Positions 38,817 to 48,296 of a stretch of 64,000 nucleotides of DNA are shown piece after piece. Source of the stretch: Sistotremastrum niveocremeum HHB9708. Lineage: Eukaryota; Basidiomycota; Agaricomycetes; Sistotremastrales; Sistotremastraceae. Position 1 is the stretch's first letter. Each line of letters opens with the position of its first letter. Below the pieces are notes generated by a model, which was not told where the DNA came from, made no database searches, and worked only from the letters and a program-made list of their open reading frames with translations. Made by a program: the position numbers and the translations under genes. Location: the NCBI GenBank assembly GCA_001630475.1, contig KV419424.1:2931-66930 (forward strand), written 5' to 3'.

Positions 38817-40047
38817 TTACCACGCATGGTGTCCGCCTGCACAACGATTAAGGCATCCGTTTTAAAGACAACGACTCGTGTACTTACCCGTAACCAAAAT
38901 GCTTGACACAGCCATCGCTATCAGCTATGTCATAACCGTCCGAGACCAAAAAAACTCACTCGCTTCCCGTGCAAAAGGTCGAAGCGTCGCTTGCCAGCCA
39001 CGACACGACCCCACGCAACTCGTCGCTTCGTCCCAATCGGCCCAAGGGATTTAATTTCGCCCATTCATCACCTAGACCAGGCACAGTTTCCAAATACGCC
39101 GCAGTCATACTGATCACAATTAAGTCATTTCAATGCGATCGCCCAATTCGGCACGCACGCAGTATATATATGGCCCGGAGATAGAGAATTGACTCGAATG
39201 CCCTTCGGACCTAATTCGCATGCCATGCTGCGAGCCATCTGAATCACAGCACTTTTCGAAGTGTTATACGCAACCCATGGGTGGGCACCTCCATGTTGAT
39301 TCTACGAATATGCAGTCAATGAGGATCGTTTTGACACACGTGTCTTACTCTGTTCGTCAATGAACCACTCATAGAAGCGATCAGGATAATGCTGCCAGGA
39401 ATTTTATATCGATCCATTTGCCTACCCGCTGCTTGGGCGGTGTAAAGCACTCCATTGGTGTTGACATCCATGACCTTCAATGGCGCACATTAGCGAAGCG
39501 CCGCGGCATTATCAATACTCACCTTTTGAAAGTCTACGTCTTTATATTCTAGGCAGTGACTGCCATTCAGAATGCCGGCAGCAGCGATGCACGCATCGAC
39601 TCTGCCCTCTTGAGTTCCAATGCTCTCGACAGCATCCCAGACCTCCTTCTGTTTCGTGACATCAACACTAACGTACTCCATTTTTCGACCAAGTTTCCGG
39701 ACGTAATCTCTGGTAGCATTGAATTCGGCCCCTGGCGTGGCTTGAAGATCCATGCAATAAACCGTAGCCCCTGCTTCCGAGAGAGCCATAGCCATCTCCA
39801 AGCCAAGGCCCTGTTTTCCGCCTGAGACGACAGCCACTCGACCATCCAATGAGAACTCTGAGAAAAGAGTAGCCTTGGGCTTCAGAGATGGGTCCGATTG
39901 AGCTTTCAGAGCCGCAGCGACACCGATTAGATTCGACTGCGCGCGGATGGTTGTAGCAAAGAATCTCGAAGCTGTATTGCACCTTGAGAGCGGCTTGGGC
40001 ACAATCGAGCGATAACGAAAAATGGGAGAACGTAGTAATGCTGCCAT
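38817..40047 (-). CDS. SDR oxidoreductase with mitochondrial presequence, D-arabinitol dehydrogenase-like
   Basis: Classical short-chain dehydrogenase/reductase, probably acting on a polyol or ketose with NAD(P). The first 40 residues (MAALLRSPIFRYRSIVPKPL, then SRCNTASRFFATT) look like a mitochondrial presequence. Then come FSLDGRVAVVSGGKQGLGLE (dinucleotide loop), YCMDLQATPG, VDVTKQKEVWDAVESIG, CIAAAGIL, and after introns VMDVNTNGVLYTAQAAGRQM, IILIASMSGSLTNR and WVAYNTSKSAVIQMARSMAC (YxxxK). The end is ILVTGGHHAW. The closest match by motif is fungal D-arabinitol 2-dehydrogenase. Introns near 39485-39530, 39300-39345, 39075-39160, 38905-38965 and 38837-38885. It shares a 79-base divergent promoter with the small gene at 40127. 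Confidence 0.83.
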
Positions 40048-40126
40048 GCTTGACTGGAGAGAAGAAAAGCCAACAGCTTTGACCGTGAAGCGGAGACCCG
40101 CCTAGGAAGAGCACCTGACGTGCAAC
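40048..40126. promoter_or_regulatory. Shared divergent promoter, SDR / small two-exon gene
   Basis: Only 79 bases separate the SDR start (40047) from the ATG at 40127. The spacing equals that of the other head-to-head pairs in the window, which supports the small gene. Confidence 0.4.
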
Positions 40127-40420
40127 ATGGCGCAAGACCGTTTCTATAAGCGGAACTCTTTAGAGCTTCAGGAAGAGCTCTCAAAGTTGACGAATATTAA
40201 TGGTAGAGCCTGGCAAGCAAGTGAGTGGTAATCCAGCAATCGAGCTATGAGTGCGCATGAGGGGGTTGGACCAACAAACGTATGTGGCAGGTTGGTCCGA
40301 ATACCGCTTCCTATTAGCTTCGTTCGTCACTGATCGGTACTAGTCTTTGACTCAAATTTCTTTCGCTGGTTAATCGAGCGGAAAGATGTAGATGCAATGA
40401 TGTGGCTCAAAATGCAGTAA
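40127..40420 (+). CDS. Candidate 56-residue two-exon protein of unknown function
   Basis: I do not recognise this protein. Exon 1 (40127-40220) reads MAQDRFYKRNSLELQEELSK then LTNINGRAWQA. A canonical GTGAGT donor at 40221 and a TACTAG acceptor at 40341-40343 remove a 123-base intron. Exon 2 (40344-40420) reads IFDSNFFRWLIERKDVDAMM then WLKMQ and stops at TAA. The splice restores one frame; total coding length is 171 bases. The peptide is amphipathic, rich in Leu, Glu, Trp and Phe, with no signal peptide or obvious transmembrane helix. Support comes from coding sense on both sides of clean splice sites and from the short divergent spacing to the SDR gene. It could be a small assembly factor or complex subunit; this is a guess. 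Confidence 0.55.
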
Positions 40421-40720
40421 TATACATAGTTTGCATCGTACAAGGAATGATGAACGAAAGACAAATACAATAGAGCGCAGTCACAAATCGAGTTGATAAA
40501 GAGATAAAGATAGTATAAATGCCAGAGGTACGAGCGGCCATGGCAGAAACAATGTTGCGACTCAGGGTGAATCTAAAGGAGTGTATGGTAGAGGTACCGT
40601 CGATAAAGCTTGGGTTGAGGCTTGACGAAACTATTTCGCGCAATCTAGCACGGAATTACAGATCTCCTCCTAAATCGAATTGAATCATGGCTCATTGAAG
40701 TCGTGGAGAACCATACCGTA

Positions 40721-42180
40721 TCAGAGATTTTTGAGGACCTTTTCTATAATCCTCGCCTTGCCTAGGACCTTTGGCTCACGAGCGGCTCTAGAATTCTGTA
40801 CGCCTACTGAGGCCGGTCGGAAGAATTTCTTAGCATCGTCTACAGCGGATTAGTAGCAAATCACGGTCCAGATAGCACACTCACCGATTGGATCGAGTGC
40901 CTTCCGTTTTTTCTGATTTTCAACTGGAGCCAGCGGAACTCTTGCCTCGTCAGGGCTGCTGCCGCTAGGTCTGGGCATTTTTTCATTTGGAATTGTCCGG
41001 GGTTCCGAATCCACCTCGATGATGTTTACAGGATGATGTCTTTCCAATCCAATCAGTGACTGTCTCAACAAACAGGAAAGAAGCATACACGGGCATCATC
41101 TTGTTCATGTGGATGAGCTTTTGCATCAGATTCGTAATCCCAAACAGGGTCCGGTCTGGAACTGTTCTCCATGGTGCGGTACGGGCGAAATAGTCATGCT
41201 CCCAGGCATCTCCTAATGGACGATCTGGATGAGTCGAGGATATGATTGCATAGAGTCCTTGACCGACAGGAATCGGTGAAGGTGTGCGGGTCAGTTTGTG
41301 TACGTTTTTGCAACGCCCTGTGGACTCTACCGGGATTACAACGCCTGTTTGGAACATTGAATGTAGAGTAGAGAATGACAAGGGATATACAAACTTATTG
41401 TTCTCTTGCGATACGGATCAGCCTGTGCACAGATCTCCATCCAGGGCTGGTTGGCTGAGATAATATCTATATAGACATGATTGCTCAGAAGTCGCAGAAG
41501 AGAACGCAGAACGGCAATATACCTGTGCGATCGTCGGTGCGTAGGGCCCACAGAATCGTGCCTTGTTCCAAGTGTGCCAAAACTCTTGACTCTTCCCAAG
41601 AAGTTGCACTTGGTGGAGTATCGACTATAGTGGCGTGGGCTGCGTTCGCCGAACGCATATATACATGAAGGCGCACGTCGCCTACGTGGGTTTGATTCTT
41701 CAGCTTGAAAGGAAAACATGAAATGAGGAATCTGCGCAAACATATAGAAATCATGCTTACAGAGTAAGGGAGCGCTCTCTCTTGCGCGTTTTCCAATGCA
41801 ACGGCGAGCCAGTCTCGACTCTGAAACTCCACCAACTTCTCCCTGGGTGCAGGGTCGTCAGTCGACTGCCCCTGGCGGACCGTGACCTCTTTTTCAATCC
41901 ATCCCTCGAATGCACATCCTGGGTTGGGAAGTGGAGATATGTGATATTCAACGGAACACCACGCCCTTAGGGTGTTTCCTGAGTGACTGGGAATCTGTAG
42001 GAGTGCAACGCAATCAGAGACGACGTCAGTATTCTGTGACTATATGACTGTACTCACGTCCAGCAAAGCCCCTATGAGCTTCTCCTTCTGCTCATATTGC
42101 CCAACACAACATAGAATCAACGGTTGGTCTGCAGTGGTAGTCCCGGCCGGCGTGTTCATTAACGTCGTATAGTTTGCCAT
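40721..42180 (-). CDS. Conserved-looking protein of unknown function
   Basis: I do not recognise a family. The model starts MANYTTLMNTPAGTTTADQP and continues LILCCVGQYEQKEKLIGALL. After introns it reads HISPLPNPGCAFEGWIEKEV, LVEFQSRDWLAVALENAQER, VGDVRLHVYMRSANAAHATI, EESRVLAHLEQGTILWALRT and DIISANQPWMEICAQADPYR. Later come PIPVGQGLYAIISSTHPDRP and WRTVPDRTLFGITNLMQKLI. The C-terminus is basic and Pro-rich (ENQKKRKALDPIDDAKKFFR), ending IIEKVLKNL. About 400 residues in seven or so exons. No signal peptide or membrane helix. The exon joins are clean, so it is a real gene, but no catalytic motif is evident. Confidence 0.65.
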
Positions 42181-42750
42181 AAGAATATTCGTGAATCGTG
42201 TTGTCGTGAAAATGGTCGTAAAAGGAGAGGTGTTGATAAACGAATGGATCAAATTAAGTGATCAAAAGAATACGACTCTGGCAAGGTGATTAAGGTATTA
42301 TAAAGTGAAATCGTGGGCGTACAGTGAAGAATGCGGGCGTCACAAGCAAGGGAGCTTGATTTGGAAAGTAAAAATGTGTCACGTGATGTCGCGCGCAGAT
42401 GATGCCCAGCGCGACTGTCAGTGGGAAGGGGGTCGACTCCCGCAACATATATTCTCTGTACAGTCGATTTGGCTCTGGCAAGCTCCATTTCCCAATCCAA
42501 AGCAATGTTGCCTCTCACTGTTGGTCTGATGCAGGATCTATGTACGCTGGTCTTCTGTGGGTTCCCAATCAAGAGTCGCGACTGAAGCTGCCAGGCTGGG
42601 TGCAGCTGTCAAAGCATGACGTAGGTGATGTATCGCTGACGCACTCCTTGAACTGCAGGCATAAAAGGCCGACATCGCGACTGAAGGCCCCCAACACTCT
42701 CAGTCTCAAACCACCACAACCGCGACTTTCGCTCTCGCTAGTACATAATC
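42181..42750. other. Divergent intergenic region with TATA-like box
   Basis: About 570 bases between the unknown protein (minus) and the F-box-like gene (plus). A CATAAAAGG element at about 42661 lies some 90 bases upstream of the ATG at 42751 and is followed by a CA/TC-rich leader (ACACTCTCAGTCTCAAACCA), a plausible TATA promoter and transcription start for the F-box-like gene. Otherwise nothing is recognisable. Confidence 0.5.
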
Positions 42751-43626
42751 ATGAACAGTCCCCTGCTCAGCCTCCTTCGAACAAACCCAGAGATCGTGAA
42801 GTCTATTATGACCTCCCTCCTCGACGACGTCGAGAAATCATTTGATAACAAATCTGCCGAAGAAGCTTCCCCGGTGGCCCTGACCTGGGCCTCAATGTCA
42901 GTCATATCTTTCACATTTGGACAACAACATAATGCTTTTTACAGTAGCACCGAGTTTTCTGCCTTTGTCCGATCAAACCCAGATCTCTGGAATACCATTT
43001 GGCTGCATTGGCCGACCCGAACGATCAGACTATATTCCAAAGTCTCGCGACCACTCACTCTGAACATCCGGCTTGATACCCAAAAAATCACCAAGATTGC
43101 CAGGCAGCATAGAAAGCAGTGGGCGCCATTTTTGCAGACGAAACTCATCCACGATCGCGTCGGCACAATGAAGATCGCCATCGACGACGGCCATGCCATG
43201 ACAACCGCATTGGGAAGGACTCTCAACACACCCTCCATCACCCTCACTTCATTTACCCTTCTCCTCGGCAAAAATGTCAGAGTCGTCCCCCAGCTCCTTT
43301 CCGGATACGCCCCCCGCCTACACACCCTCCGTGTTGACTCCGCCATCGCCTATAAGTTGCAGGCATTCTACGAAAGTTTGCAGCATCTGGAGCTCCACCT
43401 GGGCGCAAACAACAGCAGCACCATCTATCTGTCAGAGACGTTGAAGCATATGACGAAGCTCAAAACACTGGTATTGGTGGGATCGCCCGAACTGTCACAA
43501 CTTCCAGTCCCTCGTCGCCCTCCACATCCCTTGCGTCTGCCAGCTCTGGAATCGCTCACCATCAAAGATATGTGCGACAAACGCGGGGCGTTGTATACCA
43601 AGTATATCAAGTCTTCAGTATTGTAG
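42751..43626 (+). CDS. F-box/LRR-like protein of the Agaricomycete expanded type
   Basis: The 291-residue open exon starts MNSPLLSLLRTNPEIVKSIM and carries RSNPDLWNTIWLHWPTRTIR, a segment typical of mushroom F-box proteins just after the F-box-like helix, then leucine-rich-repeat-like stretches (LLSGYAPRLHTLRVDSAIAY, FYESLQHLELHLGANNSSTI, LKHMTKLKTLVLVGSPELSQ, LRLPALESLTIKDMC). The canonical F-box at the N-terminus is weak or missing. The open frame ends at 43626, but further exons may follow: a GTAGGC donor at 43625 and a TTACAG acceptor at about 43701 lead into more open sequence, and coding-like sequence also occurs to 44100. The gene lies next to the large inverted repeat and may be a decayed or rapidly changing family member. 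Confidence 0.6.
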   Translation: MNSPLLSLLRTNPEIVKSIMTSLLDDVEKSFDNKSAEEASPVALTWASMSVISFTFGQQHNAFYSSTEFSAFVRSNPDLWNTIWLHWPTRTIRLYSKVSRPLTLNIRLDTQKITKIARQHRKQWAPFLQTKLIHDRVGTMKIAIDDGHAMTTALGRTLNTPSITLTSFTLLLGKNVRVVPQLLSGYAPRLHTLRVDSAIAYKLQAFYESLQHLELHLGANNSSTIYLSETLKHMTKLKTLVLVGSPELSQLPVPRRPPHPLRLPALESLTIKDMCDKRGALYTKYIKSSVL

Positions 43627-44328
43627 GCGCTGCGACGATAGAGGTACGCTTCTGTTACAACCTCAGGTTAATCATGTGCATCATTCTCACCTCAAATTAC
43701 AGGCTGGACGACCGTTTATTCCTTCATACATATGTCACGTTTTGTACATTCTCACTCCTGTATTTCTACGAAGAAAGGCTTCCCTGCTTAACCTACGCTT
43801 TTCGACCCTGGACTGCCCGATTATCCACGATTGTGGCAAATGGTCGTGAGCTGTGCTGCAGACTGCTGGTGTGTGACGATGATCGATTTAAAGAGCGGGA
43901 TTGCCATCAATTATCTGGTTGGCCTTGAAAATGATTCAGTAATAAGAGAGCGGGCGGGAACGATACTCAATGAGGCCCCAGACTCGTCGTGGTGTGGTAG
44001 TGACAAAAACCATCTTGAAGCCTGGAAGCAGCGTCGGGAACGTTCTGAGCTGGCTCGGGAGAAGAGGGATGCTACAATATTGAGTGATGGTATTGACTAA
44101 TCACTGCCCGGCGAAGACGTTGTCTAGAGGTGCAGTACTGCATGATGTTGGTAGATGAAAAAGAATCGTCTGGAAGACGACGCAATGACTCACTGGAGTA
44201 GGGGCTCTCTGTGTCTTAACCGTTAACGTGTGGCCTCACTCCGAGAGCAAAAGCGACAGTGTCTGGACAATCTCGCCAGTTGTAATAGCGGTAAAAGTAG
44301 TTGGCACCAATGAGTCCTACGTTGCTGC

Positions 44329-45051
44329 CAACGTCTGACAGCAAGGTCTAGGACTCGGGCTGCCGGTTGAGAGCACATGTGCCTACTAGAGAGTGACGGA
44401 TTAGAAAGCGAGATCGGTGATAGAAAAAGAGACTTATCGAGGGGAAAGGTTCCCCACTCCCAAGCCTGGCTGTTGCGTGGCCCAGACCTTCCGGTCTGAC
44501 GGCATCCAGAGCACTCGAGGACGACTACGGCCACCTTGATCGCATCTACAAGCCAACAAAAGTTGGCCAGGGTGGGATGGACGCAGCTGCTGATGGCTTT
44601 TGGCCCGGCCTCTCTTTTATCCCGTTGACGGGGCGCGCTCACACTCGACCACTGGGTAGTGGTCAAGTGAAGGAGTGGGGATGAGATGGAAAGGACGGAG
44701 TTCAAAAACGAGCAGACTTTTATAGAGAGACTTGGAGCCAAAAACGGCAGATAGCATTCGCATGTGACGAGCGTTGAGATGAAGAGGGCGAAAGCAAGGA
44801 CGAGAAGGTGTACAGCAAAATAGCAGCGTCCGGCAAAGCAGCAGAGTCCAATACAACATCAGTGCCCGAGTCAGAGCCCAAGTCAGAGCCCGCAAAGCAG
44901 CAGCGTCCGGCGAAACATCAGAGTCTAGCGAAACATCAAAGTTAGCAAAGCAACAAATTTGAACGACTGTTGTCAGCGAACGACAGCTGAAGATACCAAT
45001 GGAAGATAATGTAAACTCGAAGTCTCGACTCGGAAGGAATGCGCCGAACTC
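44329..45051 (-). repeat. Left arm of inverted repeat
   Basis: Reverse complement of 45287-46009 over 723 bases. Read on the minus strand it runs outward from the loop: degenerate 17-18-base repeats, TATAAAAG at 44717-44724, a second TA-rich GATAAAAGAG element at about 44614-44623, then pyrimidine-rich sequence. Confidence 0.9.
44717..44724 (-). promoter_or_regulatory. Outward-facing TATA box in left arm
   Basis: Exact mirror of the box at 45614-45621, reading toward lower coordinates. Confidence 0.45.
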
Positions 45052-45286
45052 AGAAAAGGAACACATCCGAACGCCTCCTGTCAACGAACAACGCCTGGCA
45101 AGACCCCGACAACAGAAGCACCACGAAAACCAACCGCACTGAAGAACCAAAGGGACACCAGAACAACACACTGAGCACACGAAAACCCGACATACCAAGG
45201 GACGCCCAGGGCACAACGCATGCCCGCAACCGACACTGCAAAGCCAAAGAACGGGAAAAACACGCAGCCAAAACCAGGCCACGGAG
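45052..45286. other. T-depleted loop between the palindrome arms
   Basis: Unique 235-base spacer. By hand count only about 10 of the 235 bases on the plus strand are T, while A and C dominate (strings such as CAGAACAACACACTGAGC). No start-to-stop gene is proposed. The skew is absent from the arms, so the loop probably has a separate origin. Confidence 0.85.
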
Positions 45287-45404
45287 GAGTTCGGCGCATT
45301 CCTTCCGAGTCGAGACTTCGAGTTTACATTATCTTCCATTGGTATCTTCAGCTGTCGTTCGCTGACAACAGTCGTTCAAATTTGTTGCTTTGCTAACTTT
45401 GATG

Positions 45405-45535
45405 TTTCGCTAGACTCTGATGTTTCGCCGGACGCTGCTGCTTTGCGGGCTCTGACTTGGGCTCTGACTCGGGCACTGATGTTGTATTGGACTCTGCTGC
45501 TTTGCCGGACGCTGCTATTTTGCTGTACACCTTCT
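45405..45535 (+). repeat. Degenerate 17-18-base tandem repeats within the arm
   Basis: About seven imperfect units related to GGACTCTGCTGCTTTGCC, for example GACTCTGATGTTTCGCC, GGACGCTGCTGCTTTGC, GGGCTCTGACTTGG, CGGGCACTGATGTTG and GGACGCTGCTATTTTGC. The mirror copy lies at about 44803-44933 on the other strand. Confidence 0.65.
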
Positions 45536-45613
45536 CGTCCTTGCTTTCGCCCTCTTCATCTCAACGCTCGTCACATGCGAATGCTATCTGCCGTTTTTGG
45601 CTCCAAGTCTCTC

Positions 45614-45621
45614 TATAAAAG
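45614..45621 (+). promoter_or_regulatory. Outward-facing TATA box in right arm
   Basis: TCTCTATAAAAGTCTG is a strong TATA context. The mirrored box is at 44717-44724. Together they would drive transcripts away from the loop. No matching gene start is identified. Confidence 0.45.
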
Positions 45622-46031
45622 TCTGCTCGTTTTTGAACTCCGTCCTTTCCATCTCATCCCCACTCCTTCACTTGACCACTACCCAGTGGTCGAGTGTGAG
45701 CGCGCCCCGTCAACGGGATAAAAGAGAGGCCGGGCCAAAAGCCATCAGCAGCTGCGTCCATCCCACCCTGGCCAACTTTTGTTGGCTTGTAGATGCGATC
45801 AAGGTGGCCGTAGTCGTCCTCGAGTGCTCTGGATGCCGTCAGACCGGAAGGTCTGGGCCACGCAACAGCCAGGCTTGGGAGTGGGGAACCTTTCCCCTCG
45901 ATAAGTCTCTTTTTCTATCACCGATCTCGCTTTCTAATCCGTCACTCTCTAGTAGGCACATGTGCTCTCAACCGGCAGCCCGAGTCCTAGACCTTGCTGT
46001 CAGACGTTGACGGCAACTTAGGACTCGTTGG

Positions 46032-47099
46032 CACGACGCGCCGTTCGTCGTTATTGCACGGCTGAATTGGGCCGGTAATGACCTCGAAGACATTGTCATA
46101 TGGTCGCCGGAGCTTCTGGAGTGTAATTCGGGTCAAAGAGCTTTTAGCATCTGAGTAATGGGCGTGGTACGTAGTACGCAGTAATATTGGTAGTAACAAA
46201 ATTATACTCGGGAACAAACAAATGTCGTGAGCGATGTCGGGCGACGAGTGATGGAGAAAAAAAGAAGAATATTATGGTTGGATTTATGCAGAATATTGAA
46301 TAAAGACGATCCCGCTGCAAAGGAGACTGGGGTGGACGTGTAAGTCGATAGATGTATGAATCGATACATCGCAAGTTTCGGCTGCTGAACAAGGTGATGC
46401 ATATCGAAAACGTGGTGGGTGAAGTCGATCGAAGAGGTCTTGAACAGGCGACGGCACCGACGATGCAATGTTGAAACTCGAGCGTATCATGATAGCAACG
46501 GTTCGTTCGGAATTTAAGATCAGTTTCTGTCAACTCCAAGAGCTCACCGGATTGTCGATGAGGAGAAACGAGGTGCGATCTTGCGACCAGACAGAACCTC
46601 AAGGTCGACAAGCTATGCCAAGAATTATCAATATTTGTTTAAGGGGGGGCCGAACTCGGGGTGATTCGCCTTCAGTGAAAGTGGCTCACAGAGCTGCTCA
46701 CAGCCAAAAGAAACGTGCAGTCAAAGACCGTGGTCCGATGAGAATTCAAAGGCAAAAACTAGCATCCGCAGTCAATGAAAATGTGTCATTTTTTCATAAA
46801 GAAAATTCTCCACAGATAGGATGGTGGGTTCTTAGGAGAATCCACTTGCCAACGATCAGCGATAGGACAAGATTAGCGTGAATCCCGTGGTCTGAGCTAG
46901 GACTTTGAAACAATGCTCTTCGGCAGCTTGGACAATGCTTGGATGTTGGCCCACGTACGAACAGGTAGCCCGTTCCATCCTAGAGTTTGCACATATTCAC
47001 GCATAAAGCCCATGGCAGCGTGTTCGAATATAGATTGGCGGACCAGACAGCAACTTGAAGCGAGAGAGCGGTCAAATCAAACCGGCAGCGACCGCGTCC
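46032..47099. other. Intergenic, no gene seen
   Basis: About 1.07 kb between the palindrome and TACO1. Open frames up to 155 codons exist on the minus strand (46144-46611) and 138 codons on the plus strand (46468-46881), but they have no recognisable motif, unbalanced composition and no linked splice sites. It may contain old repeat-derived sequence next to the palindrome. Confidence 0.45.
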
Positions 47100-48296
47100 A
47101 TGTACTCGCTCAGAACATCCACATGCGTATCTAGTCTGTGCTGCAAGTCTCGTCCATTCCATTCTTCGAGTTTGAGTCTCTCTGGCCACAACAAGGTGAG
47201 CTCATATCAAGTTTTGCATCGACGAGGGTTGAAGAGCCTCGTAGTGGTCCAAAATCAAACATGGCAAAGGCGTCGAAGACGCAAAAAAGTCTGCCCTGTT
47301 CGGCCGCGTCAACAGAGTGCGCTGAGCAAAGTCGTTCAGCATGTTATGAGATCTCAATTTCGCCCAGGATATAATACGAGCCATCCAAAGTCTGTGCAGC
47401 CTCGATTTTCAACCGTCACCGCTGTGTTTACAAAGGACCATCATCAGCTGGAGGTTCTGCAGATTCGTCCTTGAACTCGGCATTGGCTATCGCCTTGAAA
47501 GAAGCTCGGAGGCTCAGTGTTCCAAATAGCACAATCGAGAGAGCCATTGCAAAGGTATGCCGCCTGACTCGCGAACCTGGCACATTCCTCTGCATCGACT
47601 GACCTTTACTTGTAGGCAACCGGGGAGAAGGGCAAAGCTGCAGCATCTGCGATGGTATATGAAGCAATGTCACCCAGCAAAGTTGCCCTGCTCATGTAAG
47701 GATATCGTTTGCGATTCACTACTGAGCTGCTGCTGATAGTCCCAAGAGAGTGTTTGACTGACAACACGAATCGAACTAATCACAACATACGCAACATCCT
47801 CACTTCTCATGGGTTAGTATATGCGCTCGAAACATCAGGTAGTCCGAAAATCTGACGCGACTTTTCTTTCCATTCAGAGCAAGATTAGCTCCTGTTGCTT
47901 TCATGTTCCAAAAGAAGGCACAGATACGCTTGACCTTACAGGATCCTTCGAGCTTTGATGAGGTCTGGGAAGCCGGACTGAATGGCGGGGCCGAGGATGT
48001 TGAAAAGCTCGAAACCGGGGAAGTCGAAGTGCGTCTCTGTGTCACCTTACTGTTTTCTATTCAAACGTTGATCATCATTGCAGATAGTCGCACCTCCGAA
48101 TTTACTGGCCAAATTAACTACAGAATTGACGACACCACCGCATTCTCACGAGCTGGTGGCAAGTGAATTAGTATATGTCCCTGCGAGTCGGGATTTGGTA
48201 GAAGAACTCGGGACCGAAGAGCAGAAGAGTCTTGATGATTTGGTGGAAGAATTAGAAGAAGACGAAGACTGCGTGCGTGTCTGGAGTGCGGTGTAG
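47100..48296 (+). CDS. TACO1: TACO1/YebC-family mitochondrial translational activator
   Basis: Homologue of the YebC/TACO1 family; mitochondrial members help translate COX1 and relieve ribosome stalling. The start MYSLRTSTCVSSLCCKSRPF followed by HSSSLSLSGHNK combines a presequence with the family motif, which continues WSKIKHGKGVEDAKKSALFG. The next exons read GGSADSSLNSALAIALKEAR, RLSVPNSTIERAIAKATGEK and VYEAMSPSKVALLIDCLTDN. The C-terminal domains give FMFQKKAQIRLTLQDPSSFD and the end SLDDLVEELEEDEDCVRVWS. Seven or so introns; the border near 47311-47345 is unclear because the best-fitting intron would be only about 34 bases. The start at 47100 gives the cleanest presequence. Confidence 0.9.

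Larger units (their letters stand above)
45287..46009 (+). repeat. Right arm of inverted repeat
   Basis: Mirror of the left arm. On the plus strand: repeats of the GGACTCTGCTGCTTTGCC kind at about 45405-45535, TATAAAAG at 45614-45621, GGATAAAAGAGAGG at about 45714-45727, then a CT-rich stretch (TCTCTTTTTCTATCACCGAT) near 45906. The TATA boxes point away from the loop. Confidence 0.9.
44307..46031. repeat. Perfect large inverted repeat (palindrome), two 723-base arms
   Basis: Bases 44329-45051 and 45287-46009 are reverse complements with no difference that I could find, including identical conceptual translations over the whole arm. Position sums are constant at 90338. Outside the perfect arms the match continues for 22 more bases per side (44307-44328 against 46010-46031) with 18 of 22 matching, then fades. 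The arms enclose a 235-base loop. Each arm has an outward-facing TATAAAAG and an internal series of 17-18-base degenerate repeats. No target duplication or transposase is visible. Possible origins are a foldback/MITE-like DNA element, two oppositely placed copies of a solo-LTR-like sequence, or an inverted duplication of host DNA. Confidence 0.9.

Noticed and set aside
44223-44741. Open frame of 172 codons in the left arm with an identical partner in the right arm
   Set aside because: Its identity to the partner is explained by the inverted repeat; composition and lack of splice-linked exons argue against a gene.
44617-45339. A 240-codon open frame on the minus strand crossing the palindrome loop
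   Set aside because: It is created by reading from one arm through the T-poor loop into the other arm, is Cys/Leu/Arg-rich with no motif, and the same codons recur in the mirrored arm. It is best seen as a by-product of the repeat.
46144-46881. Open frames on both strands between the palindrome and TACO1
   Set aside because: No motifs, no splice partners; expected by chance in AT-moderate intergenic DNA.
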